A stretch of 64,000 nucleotides of DNA from Rhodocyclaceae bacterium (GCA_019455325.1 JACFMQ010000001.1:569071-633070); one strand, 5' to 3'; counted from the stretch's first letter, positions 1-9,597 are shown. Notes: generated by a model not told the origin, from the letters alone. A program made the numbers and translations.

Positions 1-1946
1 TAGGGAATGCTCTCGTCGCGCAGCGCCAGATTGGTCTGCTCCAGGCGGAACGCGGCCGCCCCGGCATGGAGCCGCTTGTCGAAATATTCTCCCTTGATGC
101 CCAGTTCGTAGTTTTTGCCGACGACGGGATCGACCGTGCTGCCGCTGGAAGTCAGATTGCTTTGCGGCTTGAAAATGTCGGCATAGCTGGCATAAGCCGA
201 ATGGGCCTTGTCGATGTCGTAGATCAGCCCGGCGTAAGGCGTGACCACCGCGTCCTCCTTCTGCATCCGGACACCGGCATTCTTGTATTCATACCAACTG
301 ACGCGGGTCCCGAGAATCAGCTTGAGCGGATCGGCGAGGTTCAGGCGGGCGACGCCGTACACGCCTCGCTGATCCGTTTTGCTTGGCGTGCCCCATGCCC
401 CCATCAGTGACTTGGCGGGCCGGGAAACGTCTCCGTCGAATTGATAGATGTTGATGGGCGTGACCTGATCCCAGTATCCCCGGGACGTCTCCTTCATTTT
501 CGACCCGTTCATGCCGAAAACCAGTTCGTGGCGCCGCCCCATGAGATTCAACGGGCCGCTGGCATACAGATCGTAGCTGTCCGAAGAAAAATCCCGCTGC
601 ACAAGCTGCTGGTAGAGATTCAGACCATTCCCGGTCGCCACGTTCAAATTACCATACAGGTAACTCGATGCGTTATCGACGTCGGTCTGGTTATGACTGT
701 AACTGGCGCGCAGCAGCCAGTCGGCAGGCAGTTTCTGCTCCAGATTCAGCGTGTAGATCCGGTACTCCTTCTTGATGCCATCGTCTGCTCCGCTGAAGAA
801 GGACGACCGCCGCAAGTGAAGTTCGCTGCCGTCAGGGGCCGTCGGTACGCCAAGGTAATTGTTGCCATCGTTCTGTTGCCAATGGATGCTGGCACCCACG
901 GTCGTCGTCGGCGTCAGGTCAGCATCGACGACGCCATAGAATCCCTTCTTGTCGTCGTAAACGTGATTCACGAACGAATCGCTTTCGTCCCACAGCACGA
1001 CTGCGCGGCCGCGAATCTTTCCGGAGCCGATCAAAGCCCCCGAAACGTCTCCGACAAGACGTTTCTTGTCCCAGGAGCCCAATTGCGCTTCGACGTGCGC
1101 CTGGAAGCTTTCGGTCGGACGTTTGCGGATCAGATTGACGGTCCCCCCCGGCTCACCCGCACCGCTCAAAAGACCGGCAGCCCCCTGCAGAATCTCGACG
1201 CGATCGAGGAATGCGCTGTCCGGCGATGGATTGCGATTGCCCTCGCCGATCCCGATCGGATTCATCATTCCGTCGTACTGGGTCTGAAGCGCAAAACTCC
1301 GGCTGTAATAGAGGTTTCCATCGGCGCCTCTCTGGCTGAGCACGACCCCGCTGATGCTTTCCAGCACGCTATCCACGCTGGTCAACCCGAAATCATCCAT
1401 CTTCTGCCGCGTCACCACCGTCACCGTCTGCGGCGTCTCCCGCGGCGACAGCGCCAGCTTGGTCGCCGTCGTCGTCACCCGCGTGGTGTAGGAACCGCTG
1501 CCCTCGGTGGTGCCGCTGCGCTCAGCGGCCGCAGTCACCTTCACCGTGCCCAGCGTCGCTTCCCCCTGCGCCGGCTGTGGCAGCCGGCGCAGCCGCCAGC
1601 CGCCGCCGTTGCCCGGCAGGGCGTCCAGCCCGGTGCCTTCGAGCAGCCGGTCCAGCCCCTGCTGAATGCCGTAGCTGCCTTGCAGCCCCTGGGTGCGCAG
1701 GCCGGTCGTCAGCGATTCCTCGAAGGAGAGCGTGATGCCGGCCTTGGCGGCGTAGGCGTGCAGCGCCGCCGACAGCGGCCCGGCGGGAATGCGGTGTTCG
1801 ACGGCGACGCTCTGCGCCAGGACGGGCTGGGAACCGATCGCCAGCCCGGCGCCGGCCAGGGTCATCAGGGCGAGACGGACGGCGAAGGCGGCGGGCGCGA
1901 GGCGCCTGGGGCCGCGCTGCCGGGTGGAACGGCGCTGCTGGGTCAT
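1..1946 (-). CDS. TonB-dependent ferric-siderophore receptor (FecA/FpvA type), 3' end outside window
   Basis: Outer-membrane receptor that would import a ferric siderophore using TonB energy. The minus-strand frame stays open from ATG at 1946 to the window edge, about 648 codons, so the C-terminal part of the barrel is missing. The N-terminus MTQQRRSTRQRG leads into a signal peptide ending near LAGAGLAIGSQPVLAQ. Next comes a secretin/TonB short N-terminal (STN) domain (HRIPAGPLSAALHAYAAKAG), typical of receptors that signal to a FecR anti-sigma factor. Then come a TonB-box/plug region (TPQTVTVVTRQKM) and plug motifs such as LDRVEILQGAAGLLSGAGEP. A GGAAAGG ribosome site precedes the start. The upstream minus-strand fecI and fecR genes fit a surface-signalling cassette. 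The ligand cannot be named. Confidence 0.93.
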   Translation of the reverse strand, partial: MTQQRRSTRQRGPRRLAPAAFAVRLALMTLAGAGLAIGSQPVLAQSVAVEHRIPAGPLSAALHAYAAKAGITLSFEESLTTGLRTQGLQGSYGIQQGLDRLLEGTGLDALPGNGGGWRLRRLPQPAQGEATLGTVKVTAAAERSGTTEGSGSYTTRVTTTATKLALSPRETPQTVTVVTRQKMDDFGLTSVDSVLESISGVVLSQRGADGNLYYSRSFALQTQYDGMMNPIGIGEGNRNPSPDSAFLDRVEILQGAAGLLSGAGEPGGTVNLIRKRPTESFQAHVEAQLGSWDKKRLVGDVSGALIGSGKIRGRAVVLWDESDSFVNHVYDDKKGFYGVVDADLTPTTTVGASIHWQQNDGNNYLGVPTAPDGSELHLRRSSFFSGADDGIKKEYRIYTLNLEQKLPADWLLRASYSHNQTDVDNASSYLYGNLNVATGNGLNLYQQLVQRDFSSDSYDLYASGPLNLMGRRHELVFGMNGSKMKETSRGYWDQVTPINIYQFDGDVSRPAKSLMGAWGTPSKTDQRGVYGVARLNLADPLKLILGTRVSWYEYKNAGVRMQKEDAVVTPYAGLIYDIDKAHSAYASYADIFKPQSNLTSSGSTVDPVVGKNYELGIKGEYFDKRLHAGAAAFRLEQTNLALRDESIP

Positions 1947-2048
1947 GGAAATACCTTTCCGGTCGCGGTTGATCGAAGTGCTTTCAATCGACACGTCAAC
2001 CGGGAGAGGCAAAAGGTGACACGGGTTGGGAAATTTTCCGGCGGCGCC

Positions 2049-3209
2049 TCATCGGCCGCGCAGCACCTCGGCCAGCATCGGCAATGGAATCGCCTCGATA
2101 TCCTCGGCGAGCCGGTAACGCTCGCTGCCCGGATAGACCACGTAGCGCCGCTCCGGCTTCAGGTCGGCGCAGGCGACATGGAAGCCGCGTTCGAGCCTGG
2201 GCGTCAGGCTGCGCTTGATCTCAACGGCCCACAGGCGCTTGTCCGGCCAAGCGAGCAGCAGATCGATTTCCGCCCCGGCGCTGCTCCGGTAGAAATAGGC
2301 CTGGATGGTGGTGTCGGCGTTGGCCAGCAGGTTCTCGACGACGAAACTCTCCCAACCGGCACCGACCACCGGATGGGCGAGCAGGCTTTCCTTGTCGGGA
2401 ATGTTGAGCAGCGCATGCACGAGCCCGCTGTCGCGGATGAAGACCTTGGGCGACTTGACCAGCCGTTTGCCGAGGTTGGCGTGCCACGGCGGCAGCCGGC
2501 GCACGAGCAGCAGATCGACCAGCAGGCCGAGGTAGCCGCCGGCGGTCTTGACGTCCACGCCGAGGTTGCGCGCGAACTGGGCGGTATTGAGCAGGCCGCC
2601 CTGATGATGCGCCAGCATGGTCCAGAAGCGGCGCAGGGTTTCCGCTGCGATGCGCGGGCCGAACTGGGGGATGTCGCGCTCCAGGTAGCTGCGGATGAAA
2701 TCCTGCCGCCAGCGCAGGCTCTTCGCGTCGTCCGGCGCCAGCAGGCTTTCGGGAAAGCCGCCGCGCAGCCAGAGCTGGTCAAGCGGCCGATCGCCGATTT
2801 CCAGTATCTGGAAGGGCGTCAATTCCAGATAGGCGATGCGCCCCGCCAGGGTTTCGCCGGATTGCTTGAGCAGGTCGAGCGAGGCCGAGCCGAGCAGCAG
2901 GTATTGCCCGGCGCGTCGTCCGGCGCGGCGGGAGCGGTCGATCAGGCCGCGCAGCACCGGGAACAGGCCCGGCGCGCGGTGCACCTCGTCGAGAATGACC
3001 AGTTTGTCGAGATGATCGGCCAAGTAAAGCTCGGGCTGCGCCAGCTTGGCTCGGTCCTGTTCCGACTCCAGGTCGAGGTAGAGCGCATTCCGCCCTTGGG
3101 CGATTTCCAGCGCCAGCGTGGTCTTTCCCGACTGGCGCGGCCCGAGCAGGGCAACGGCCGGCGTGTGGTCGATGGCATCGAGCAGTTGATCGGTCAGGCT
3201 GCGTTTCAT
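2049..3209 (-). CDS. AAA_14 ATPase with C-terminal DUF4143 domain
   Basis: Family of P-loop ATPases of unknown role, often scattered as accessory genes. The 386-residue product has a Walker A motif LLGPRQSGKTT near residue 20, a Walker B-like LVILDEVHRAPG near 70-80, and a sensor-like LLLGSASLDLL. The C-terminal half shows the DUF4143 pattern: LNTAQFARNLGVDVKTAGGYL, a helix-turn-helix-like stretch, then SAGAEIDLLLAWPDKRLWAVEIK, which resembles a nuclease-type D-x-E-x-K core. It sits between fecR and the receptor gene in the same orientation. It has its own AT-rich leader and is not an expected member of an iron cassette, so it is probably a late insertion. Function unknown. Confidence 0.88.
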   Translation of the reverse strand: MKRSLTDQLLDAIDHTPAVALLGPRQSGKTTLALEIAQGRNALYLDLESEQDRAKLAQPELYLADHLDKLVILDEVHRAPGLFPVLRGLIDRSRRAGRRAGQYLLLGSASLDLLKQSGETLAGRIAYLELTPFQILEIGDRPLDQLWLRGGFPESLLAPDDAKSLRWRQDFIRSYLERDIPQFGPRIAAETLRRFWTMLAHHQGGLLNTAQFARNLGVDVKTAGGYLGLLVDLLLVRRLPPWHANLGKRLVKSPKVFIRDSGLVHALLNIPDKESLLAHPVVGAGWESFVVENLLANADTTIQAYFYRSSAGAEIDLLLAWPDKRLWAVEIKRSLTPRLERGFHVACADLKPERRYVVYPGSERYRLAEDIEAIPLPMLAEVLRGR

Positions 3210-3350
3210 GCTTGCAATTATGGAATTTCATTCCCTGATTTACAAGGATGAACCGACCACGACGGCGCCTTGGCGCACCTCCCTCGATAGCCGCCCATCA
3301 GTGCTCGGGGACTCATTCGCGGCAAGTTGAAAATGAACGGCCATGAGGTC

Positions 3351-4316
3351 TCATGGCGCGCCCAGCGTCACCCAGTAACGGCTCCGGTAGGTGATGGACA
3401 CCGGCAGCGTTTCGCGGACCATGGCCAGCGCCGCGTCGGTGTCGTCGGTGCGGAAGACGCCGGAGATGCGCAGGTCGGCCACCGCCGGGTCGCAGCGCAG
3501 CAGGCCGGGGCGGTAGCGGGCGAGTTCGGCGGCGAAGTCGGCCAGGCGCTGGTCGTGGGCGTGGAGCACGCCGTCGGCCCAGCTCTCCGGATTGCGGCCG
3601 GGAAGCGTGGTCGACCGCGGGCTGGCGGCGTCGAACTCGGCGGACTCCCCCGCCTCGACGACAAGGCGGCGTTCGGCGTCGGCGGGCCGCAGTTCGACCT
3701 TGCCCTGGCTGACGCCGACGGCGATGACATCGCCCCGGTCGCGCACGGTGAAGCGGGTGCCGATCGGCACGATGCTGCCGAACCTCGTCCGCACGCTGAA
3801 CGGATGCTCGCGCCAGGCGGCCGCCTGCCCGGTCTCCACGAGGATTTCCCCCCCGTGCAGGAGGATGCGCCGCTCGCGCTCGTCGAAATGCAGGTCGACG
3901 GCGGTGGCGGTGTTGAGCACCAGCCGGCCGCCGTCGGGCAGGCCGATTTCCCGCTTTTCTCCCGTGGCGGTACGGTATTCGGCCGTCCATTCGCGCCACG
4001 GCGCGTGCCGCCAGGCGATCCAGACGCCGGGCGCGGCGCCGAGCAGCACGACCAGCGTCCGCAATACGGCGCGGCGGTTGTTCTCGCGCTGGCGGCCGAG
4101 CACCGGCTTGCCGATGGCCGGCGGCACGGCGCCGAAATGACGGCCCAGGCGCTCGGCCTTCTGCCAGGCCCGCTCGTGGGCCGGGCTCAGGGCCCGCCAC
4201 TGGCGCCAGGCGGTTTCGTCGGCCGCGCTCATTTCGCCGGCATGCAGACGCACCAGCCATTGCGCGGCTTCCTTGACGATCTGCGGCGGCAGTTCGGCGG
4301 GCAGCGCCGCGCTCAC
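3351..4316 (-). CDS. fecR: FecR-family transmembrane anti-sigma regulator
   Basis: Inner-membrane regulator that relays the receptor signal to the FecI-type sigma factor. The 321-residue product has an N-terminal cytoplasmic DUF4880 domain (AAQWLVRLHAGEMSAADETA), which binds the sigma factor. A single membrane segment lies near residues 83-103 (RTLVVLLGAAPGVWIAW). The periplasmic FecR domain follows (GEKREIGLPDGGRLVLNTATAV and PFSVRTRFGSIVPIGTRFTV), with a C-terminal STN-like tail. It follows fecI by about 80 bases and precedes the receptor gene on the same strand. Which iron chelate is sensed is unknown. Confidence 0.93.
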   Translation of the reverse strand: MSAALPAELPPQIVKEAAQWLVRLHAGEMSAADETAWRQWRALSPAHERAWQKAERLGRHFGAVPPAIGKPVLGRQRENNRRAVLRTLVVLLGAAPGVWIAWRHAPWREWTAEYRTATGEKREIGLPDGGRLVLNTATAVDLHFDERERRILLHGGEILVETGQAAAWREHPFSVRTRFGSIVPIGTRFTVRDRGDVIAVGVSQGKVELRPADAERRLVVEAGESAEFDAASPRSTTLPGRNPESWADGVLHAHDQRLADFAAELARYRPGLLRCDPAVADLRISGVFRTDDTDAALAMVRETLPVSITYRSRYWVTLGAP

Positions 4317-4362
4317 TGGACTACCCTCCTGTCGCTGCGCGACATCCTCCCCGAGGGAGGAA

Positions 4363-4397
4363 GAGCGCCCCCTTCGGGCGGCCGGGCGGGGGCGCTC
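4363..4397 (-). other. GC-rich hairpin between fecI and fecR
   Basis: Inverted repeat with perfect 10-base arms, GAGCGCCCCC at 4363-4372 and GGGGGCGCTC at 4388-4397. It overlaps the fecI stop codon. There is no following T-run, so it is more likely an mRNA-stability or polarity element than a complete terminator. Confidence 0.55.
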
Positions 4398-4911
4398 ATG
4401 GCATCAGCGTCAGGCAGCGTTCGAAGGCCTGCGCCATGTGGCGCTTGACCGTGCGCAGCGAGACGCCGAGCCGTTCAGCGATTTCGGCGTAGGTCAGGCC
4501 GTCGACCTGGGAATGCAGGAAGACGGCGCGCACCGTCGGCGGCATGGCGTCGAACAGGCGGTCCAGTTCGTGCAGCGCTTCGAGGATGATCGCTTCGTCC
4601 TCGGGTGACGGCGCGAGGCTTTCGGGCAGCACGGCCAGCGTGTCGAGCCAGGCCTGCTCCAGGTCGAGCCGGCGCCGGCGATTGAGCATCAGGCCCTTGG
4701 CCACCGTCGTCAGGTAGGCGCGCGGTTCGTGCAGCCCGTCGAGCACTTGGCGGGCGAACTGGGCCTTGAGGATGTTCAGGAAAGTGTCGTGCGCCAGATC
4801 GGCCGCGGCATGGCTGTCGCCCAGCCGGCGCTGCAGCCAGCGGTGAAGCCAGCCGGCATGTTCGACGTAAAGCGCTCTGACGGCCTCGCCGCCTGCGTGG
4901 GTCTGATTCAT
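4396..4911 (-). CDS. fecI: FecI-like ECF sigma factor
   Basis: Extracytoplasmic-function sigma factor expected to direct transcription of the neighbouring receptor gene. The 171-residue product starts at MNQTHAGGEAVRALYVEH. It has region 2 (LGDSHAAADLAHDTFLNIL, LTTVAKGLMLNRRRR) and region 4 (LPPTVRAVF-like AMPPTVRAVFLHSQVDGLTYAEIAERLGVS in segments, then RTVKRHMAQAFERC). The frame could begin at 4977. The shorter start is chosen because FecI proteins begin about 10-15 residues before the ALYxEHxGWL motif. It is the first gene of the cassette and has a Fur-box-like site upstream. Confidence 0.92.
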   Translation of the reverse strand: MNQTHAGGEAVRALYVEHAGWLHRWLQRRLGDSHAAADLAHDTFLNILKAQFARQVLDGLHEPRAYLTTVAKGLMLNRRRRLDLEQAWLDTLAVLPESLAPSPEDEAIILEALHELDRLFDAMPPTVRAVFLHSQVDGLTYAEIAERLGVSLRTVKRHMAQAFERCLTLMP

Positions 4912-4985
4912 GGTCTGCGTGCCCGGGATGGTGTTGGTGCATTGCCTGCCGTAACTCGGCAGGCGCACCGCACGCAATATTAACC

Positions 4986-5005
4986 GACAAGAACAATTCT
5001 TATTC
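4986..5005 (-). promoter_or_regulatory. Fur-box-like operator upstream of fecI
   Basis: On the minus strand the site reads GAATAAGAATTGTTCTTGTC. It has the core palindrome AAGAA-TTG-TTCTT and closely follows the GAGAAT-TTCTC pattern of proteobacterial Fur boxes. It lies 75-94 bases before the fecI start, in the only gap between the SHMT gene and fecI. Iron-dependent repression of the cassette is inferred. Confidence 0.65.
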
Positions 5006-5054
5006 AGCTTCTATCGACAACCGAGGCACCGCAACGCATATGCGGCCCGGGAGA

Positions 5055-6320
5055 TCATCGGTACACAGGATGACGGCGACACAGCGCCGTCACCTGCTCC
5101 CGAACCCGGCCCGCAGCCTGTTCGCTGTCGCCGGTTTCCAGGGCGTCCAGCACGTCGCACAGCCATCCGGCCAGCGTCTCGCATTCAGGCACGCCGAACC
5201 CCCGCGTGGTCACGGCCGGCGTGCCGATGCGCAGCCCCGAGGTGACGAAGGGCGAACGGGGGTCGTTGGGCACCGAGTTCTTGTTCGCCGTGATGTGGGC
5301 ACCGCTCAGGGCAGCGTCCGCATCCTTGCCGGTGTACGGTTTGCCGGAGAGGTCGATCAGCATCAGGTGGTTGTCGGTGCCGCCGGACACGATCCGGTAG
5401 CCGCGCTGCAGGAGCACCGCAGCCATGGCGCGGGCGTTGGCCACCACCTGTTTCTGGTAGATCCTGAACGCCGGCGACAGGGCCTCCTTGAAGGCCACCG
5501 CCTTGGCGGCGATCACGTGCATCAGCGGGCCGCCCTGGATGCCGGGGAAAACCGCCGAATCGAGCTTCCTGTAGAAATCCTCGCCCTGCCCCCTGGCCAG
5601 GATGATGCCGCCGCGCGGACCGCGCAGCGTCTTGTGGGTGGTGCTGGTGACGACGTGGGCGTGCGGCAGCGGGTCCGGATACTCGCCGGCCGCCACGAGA
5701 CCGGCGACATGGGCCATGTCCACCCAGAAGACGGCGCCCACCCGGTCGGCGATGGCGCGCATGCGCGCCCAGTCCTTGTGGCGCGAGTAGGCCGAAAAGC
5801 CGCCGATGAGCATCCTGGGGCGGGTTGCCAGCGCGATGCGTTCCATCTCGTCGTAGTCGATCCGTCCGGTCCCGGGGTCGAGGCCGTAGGGCACGATCCT
5901 GTAATGCCGGCCGGAGAAATTGGACGGGTTGCCGTGCGTCAGATGGCCGCCCTGGGCCAGATTCATGCCCATCACGGTGTCGCCAGGATCGGTCAGCGCC
6001 AGGAACACCGCCGCATTGGCCTGGGCGCCGGCGTGGGGCTGCACGTTGGCGTAGTCGCAGCCGAACAGCGCCCTGGCCCGCTCGATCGCCAGGCGCTCGG
6101 CCACGTCCACGTTTTCGCAGCCGCTGTAGTAGCGCCGGCCGGGATAGCCCTCGGCGTATTTGTTGGTGAACACGGAATTCTGGATGGCCATCACCAGCGG
6201 GCTGGCATAGTTCTCGGAGGCGATCAGTTCGGCGTGATCCTCCTGGCGCCGCGCTTCGCTGCGGATGGCTTCGGCCAGTTCGGGATCGAAATCGGCAAGG
6301 GTCAGGGATTCGGGATACAT
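5055..6320 (-). CDS. Serine hydroxymethyltransferase family protein (probable specialised copy)
   Basis: PLP enzyme of the SHMT family, which classically interconverts serine plus tetrahydrofolate and glycine plus methylene-THF. The 421-residue product carries the family signature [19 protein letters not shown] with PLP lysine K230, IASENYAS near 33-40, [12 protein letters not shown] near 95, and [17 protein letters not shown] around 201. It overlaps the upstream aminotransferase gene by 19 bases and is the last gene of the benE-yggS-aminotransferase-SHMT operon. Sequence such as [15 protein letters not shown] suggests a normal active site. The setting under a MocR regulator suggests a catabolic or side-branch role rather than the housekeeping glyA. 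A methylserine or beta-hydroxy amino acid substrate cannot be excluded. Confidence 0.88.
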   Translation of the reverse strand: MYPESLTLADFDPELAEAIRSEARRQEDHAELIASENYASPLVMAIQNSVFTNKYAEGYPGRRYYSGCENVDVAERLAIERARALFGCDYANVQPHAGAQANAAVFLALTDPGDTVMGMNLAQGGHLTHGNPSNFSGRHYRIVPYGLDPGTGRIDYDEMERIALATRPRMLIGGFSAYSRHKDWARMRAIADRVGAVFWVDMAHVAGLVAAGEYPDPLPHAHVVTSTTHKTLRGPRGGIILARGQGEDFYRKLDSAVFPGIQGGPLMHVIAAKAVAFKEALSPAFRIYQKQVVANARAMAAVLLQRGYRIVSGGTDNHLMLIDLSGKPYTGKDADAALSGAHITANKNSVPNDPRSPFVTSGLRIGTPAVTTRGFGVPECETLAGWLCDVLDALETGDSEQAAGRVREQVTALCRRHPVYR

Positions 6321-7504
6321 GGTCGTTCACCAGGGTTGGAAGGTTTGAGGAGCGCGGCGAGGCGCGCGACGATGTCGTCGATCTCGGCCTCGTCGCAGAT
6401 CAGCGGGGGCAGGAGGCGAACGGTCGTGTCGCGGGTCACCGTGACGAGCAGGCGCTGTTCGGCCAGCGCCCGCCCGACCAGCGCCCTGCAATCGCGGTTC
6501 AGCTCGATCCCGGCCATCAGGCCCAGACCGCGGATGGCGACCACGTCCGGATACTCGTCGAGCGCCTGGCGCAGCCCGGCGAGCAGGCGATCGCCCAGGA
6601 CGGCGGCCCGCGCGGGCATGTCGTCGCGCGCCATGATGTCCAGCACGGTACACGCCACCCGGCAGGCCAGCGGATTGCCGCCGAAGGTGGAGCCGTGCTG
6701 GCCGGGCGAGAACAGTTCGGCCGCCTGCCCGCGCGCCAGGCAGGCGCCGACGGGAAAGCCGTTGCCGAGCGCCTTCGCCAGGGTCACGACGTCGGGCGCG
6801 ATGCCCGCATGCCGGTGGCCGAACCAGGCGCCGGTGCGGCCCAGGCCGGTCTGGATTTCGTCGAGCATCAGCAGCCAGCCGTGCCGGTCGCACAGGGCGC
6901 GCAGTTCCCTCAGGTAATCGGCGTCGGCGACGCGGATGCCGCCTTCGCCCTGCACCGGCTCGATCAGCACGGCGACGATGTCGGCCGACCGTTCCGCCGC
7001 CCGGCGCACGGCCTCGATGTCGTTGTAGGGCACGCGCAGGAAGCCGGGCAGCAAGGGCTCGAAGCCGCGCTGCTTGGCAGGGTTGCCGGTGGCGGACAGC
7101 GTGGCGATGGTGCGGCCGTGAAACCCGTTTTCCATCACCAGAATCTGCGGTTGCGCCACCCGTTTGCGCTGGCCGTGCAGACGCGCCAGCTTGAGGGCCG
7201 CCTCGTTGGCCTCCGCGCCCGAGTTGCAGAAGAAGGCCCCCTGCATGCCCGCCAGCGCGCACAGGCGTTCGCCCAGCCGCTCCTGCCAGTCGATGCGGAA
7301 GACGTTGGAGGTGTGCAGCAGCATACCGGCCTGCTCGGCGACGACGGCGGCGATCTCCGGATGGGCGTGTCCCAGGCCGGTGACGGCGATGCCGGCGATG
7401 GCGTCCAGATATTCCACGCCCCGCTCGTCCCACAGGCGCGCGCCGCGGCCGCGCACGAAGGAAACGGGCTGGCGGGCATAGGCCTGCATCAGGTGCGAGG
7501 TCAT
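6302..7504 (-). CDS. Class III PLP aminotransferase, acetylornithine aminotransferase-like
   Basis: Transaminase of the ArgD/ornithine/GABA group, 400 residues. Visible motifs are [19 protein letters not shown] near 90-108, [15 protein letters not shown] near 127-141, [15 protein letters not shown] with cofactor Asp near 215, PLP lysine K244 in [14 protein letters not shown], and [15 protein letters not shown]. These match ArgD best, but the neighbours are not arginine-biosynthetic genes, so the substrate is open (acetylornithine, ornithine or another omega-amino acid). Its start overlaps the yggS stop by four bases (ATGA), and its end overlaps SHMT, so translation is probably coupled across the operon. 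Confidence 0.85.
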   Translation of the reverse strand: MTSHLMQAYARQPVSFVRGRGARLWDERGVEYLDAIAGIAVTGLGHAHPEIAAVVAEQAGMLLHTSNVFRIDWQERLGERLCALAGMQGAFFCNSGAEANEAALKLARLHGQRKRVAQPQILVMENGFHGRTIATLSATGNPAKQRGFEPLLPGFLRVPYNDIEAVRRAAERSADIVAVLIEPVQGEGGIRVADADYLRELRALCDRHGWLLMLDEIQTGLGRTGAWFGHRHAGIAPDVVTLAKALGNGFPVGACLARGQAAELFSPGQHGSTFGGNPLACRVACTVLDIMARDDMPARAAVLGDRLLAGLRQALDEYPDVVAIRGLGLMAGIELNRDCRALVGRALAEQRLLVTVTRDTTVRLLPPLICDEAEIDDIVARLAALLKPSNPGERPCIPNP

Positions 7505-8292
7505 GGCTGTGCCTCGCCGGGCCAGTAGTAGCGATCAGGCAAGGCGCGCACGCCGAAGATGGCCTGCCCGACGCGCACCACGGTGGCGCCTTCCTCGATG
7601 GCGATGTCGAAGTCGCCGGACATGCCCATGGATAGCTCGTCCAGACCGATACCCGCCGGCGCCCCGTCGCGCAGCCGGTCACGCAGGGTGCGCAGCAGCA
7701 CGAAGCACCGGCGCACCCGTTCGACCTCGCCGGAAAACAGCGCCAGCGTCATCAGCCCGCGCACGCGCAGCGCCGGAAACGCCGGCAGCGCCTGCACGAA
7801 GGCCGGCACATTCTCGGGCGGCAGGCCGTATTTGCTGGTTTCGCCGGAGGTATTGACCTGCACGAACACGTCGAGCGCGCGTCCCTCGGCCTGCAGACGG
7901 CGCTCCAGCGCCTCGGCCACGCGCAGGCTGTCGAGCGCGTGAAACTCGTTCGCGAAACGCGCTACCAATCCGGCCTTGTTGGTTTGCAGGTGTCCGATGA
8001 CCGACCAGCGCAGATCGGCGAGGTCCGCCATGGCTTCCCATTTGCCGTGCGCCTCCTGCACCCTGTTCTCGCCGAATTCGCGGCAGCCGGCCGCGTAGGC
8101 GAGACGGATGCGTGCCTCGTCCACGGTCTTGCTCACCGGCAGCAGGCGCACGCCGGCCGGGTCCCGCCCGGCGCGGCGGCAGGCGGCATCGATGCGCGCG
8201 CGCACGGCGGCGAGGTTGCGCCGGAAGTCCTCGACCGTGGCGGCCGGGGGATGGCAGCCGGGCCGGGCCTGGGTATCGGAAAGGGCTCGCAT
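7501..8292 (-). CDS. yggS: YggS/PROSC-family PLP homeostasis protein
   Basis: PLP-binding, non-catalytic protein of the alanine-racemase-like fold that buffers free PLP. The 263-residue product has VRLLPVSKTVDEARI with PLP lysine K55, FGENRVQEAHGKW, WSVIGHLQTNKAGLV, VFVQVNTSGETSKYGL and LSMGMSGDFDIAIEEGATVVRVG, all hallmark YggS motifs. It carries about 25 extra N-terminal residues relative to short family members. The start ATG overlaps the benE stop and the stop overlaps the aminotransferase start. Housekeeping yggS usually sits near pilT or proC. Its place here, between a permease and two PLP enzymes, suggests a dedicated cofactor supply. Confidence 0.93.
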   Translation of the reverse strand: MRALSDTQARPGCHPPAATVEDFRRNLAAVRARIDAACRRAGRDPAGVRLLPVSKTVDEARIRLAYAAGCREFGENRVQEAHGKWEAMADLADLRWSVIGHLQTNKAGLVARFANEFHALDSLRVAEALERRLQAEGRALDVFVQVNTSGETSKYGLPPENVPAFVQALPAFPALRVRGLMTLALFSGEVERVRRCFVLLRTLRDRLRDGAPAGIGLDELSMGMSGDFDIAIEEGATVVRVGQAIFGVRALPDRYYWPGEAQP

Positions 8293-9533
8293 CAGTTCGC
8301 CGCTCCCTTGCCGGCCGCGGCGGGAACCGGCCGCCCCCGCACGCGCTGCGGCCATTGGCCGTTGAGCGCCGCGTAGGCCGCGAGGCCGATCACCAGCCCC
8401 CAGAACGCGCCGCCGATGCCGAACAGCGTGATGTTGGCGGCGGCCGCCAGGAAGGTGATCAGCGAGGCTTCGCGGGCCTTGGCGTCGGCCATGGCGCCGG
8501 CGAGGCTGCCGCCGATGGTGCCGAGCAGCGCCAGCCCCGCCAGCGTGGTGATGAAGGTCGCCGGAAGCGCCATGAAGACGGCGGCGAGCGTCACCCCGAA
8601 GACGCCGACGAGGATGTAGAAGACGCCCGCGGCGATGCCGGCGATCCAGCGCTTGGCGGGATCTTCGTGCGCTTCCCGGCCGGTGCAGATGGCGGCGGTG
8701 ATCGCCGCAACGTTGAACGCATGCGAACCGAAAGGCGCCATCAGCAGGGAGCCGAGCCCGGTGACGGTGACGATGGGGTTGGCGCTGGTCCTGAAACCGT
8801 CGTTGCGCAGCACCAGCATGCCGGGCATGTACTGGCCGGTCAGCGTGATCAGGAACAGCGGCAGCGCCACGCTCAGCAGGGCGTTGAGCGAAAACTCGGG
8901 CGCGGTGAACAGCGGCGCCGCGAGCTTCAGGCTCACTCCCGACAGATCGATGCGGTCCTGGACCAGCAGCACGGCCAGCCCCAGCGCCAGGATGCCGACC
9001 ACGGCATAGCGCGCGGTGAAACGCTTGAGCACCACGTAGGCGACGATCAGCGATCCGGCCAGCAGCGGATCGACGCTCATGCCGCCGAATGCCCGGATGC
9101 CGAACTGCAGGAGGATGCCGGCGAGCAGCCCGGCGGCGACGCCGGGCGGGATCAGCCGGATGACTTTCTCGAACCAGCCCGACAGCCCGAGCGCCACGAA
9201 AGCCGCCGCCGAGATCAGGTAGGCGCCGACCGCCTCGGCGTAGGGCGTGACCGCCAGCGCCGTGACGAGAAAGGCGGCCGCCGGCGTGGACCAGGCGGTG
9301 ATGATCGGCTCGCGGGCGAGCCAGCTCAGGATGATCCCCGTCACCCCCACGCCGATCGAGATCGACCACACCCACGAGGCCGTCAGCTCCGGGCTCAGGC
9401 CGGCCACCCTGGCGGCCTGGAAGACCAGGATGAAGGTGCCGCCGTAGTTGACGATGACCGAGATCAGACCGGCCACGACAGGGTGGGCGAGATCGCTCAA
9501 ACGATAGGACGAGGATGCGGTGGCGGACGACAT
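8292..9533 (-). CDS. benE: BenE-family benzoate/proton symporter-like permease
   Basis: Inner-membrane permease of the BenE family, 413 residues with about 11-12 hydrophobic helices. Family-like segments are LAREPIITAWSTPAAAFL near 72-89, GVAAGLLAGILLQFGIRAF, and MAPFGSHAFNVAAITAAICTG in the second half. Known members import benzoate, but no benzoate-degradation gene is nearby, so the substrate here is unknown. The neighbours suggest an amino or aromatic acid. It is the first gene of the operon and is divergent from the MocR regulator. A GGGAG ribosome site lies 12 bases before the start. Confidence 0.88.
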   Translation of the reverse strand: MSSATASSSYRLSDLAHPVVAGLISVIVNYGGTFILVFQAARVAGLSPELTASWVWSISIGVGVTGIILSWLAREPIITAWSTPAAAFLVTALAVTPYAEAVGAYLISAAAFVALGLSGWFEKVIRLIPPGVAAGLLAGILLQFGIRAFGGMSVDPLLAGSLIVAYVVLKRFTARYAVVGILALGLAVLLVQDRIDLSGVSLKLAAPLFTAPEFSLNALLSVALPLFLITLTGQYMPGMLVLRNDGFRTSANPIVTVTGLGSLLMAPFGSHAFNVAAITAAICTGREAHEDPAKRWIAGIAAGVFYILVGVFGVTLAAVFMALPATFITTLAGLALLGTIGGSLAGAMADAKAREASLITFLAAAANITLFGIGGAFWGLVIGLAAYAALNGQWPQRVRGRPVPAAAGKGAAN

Positions 9534-9597
9534 GGCTTTTTACGGCTCCCTGAAGGCTGAGTGACGGACCTGCTTGAGAAACCGCTTTATAGCCTTA

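Noticed and set aside
441-3251. Very long plus-strand reading frame opposite the TonB receptor and AAA ATPase genes
   Set aside because: It spans two unrelated minus-strand genes that have clear domains. Its translation is Arg/Gln-rich, without domains, as expected from the antisense of GC-rich codons.
7501-9375. Apparent fusion of a 360-residue N-terminus to YggS
   Set aside because: The N-terminal part is the out-of-frame shadow of benE. The YggS start at 8292 overlaps the benE stop in the usual coupled manner.
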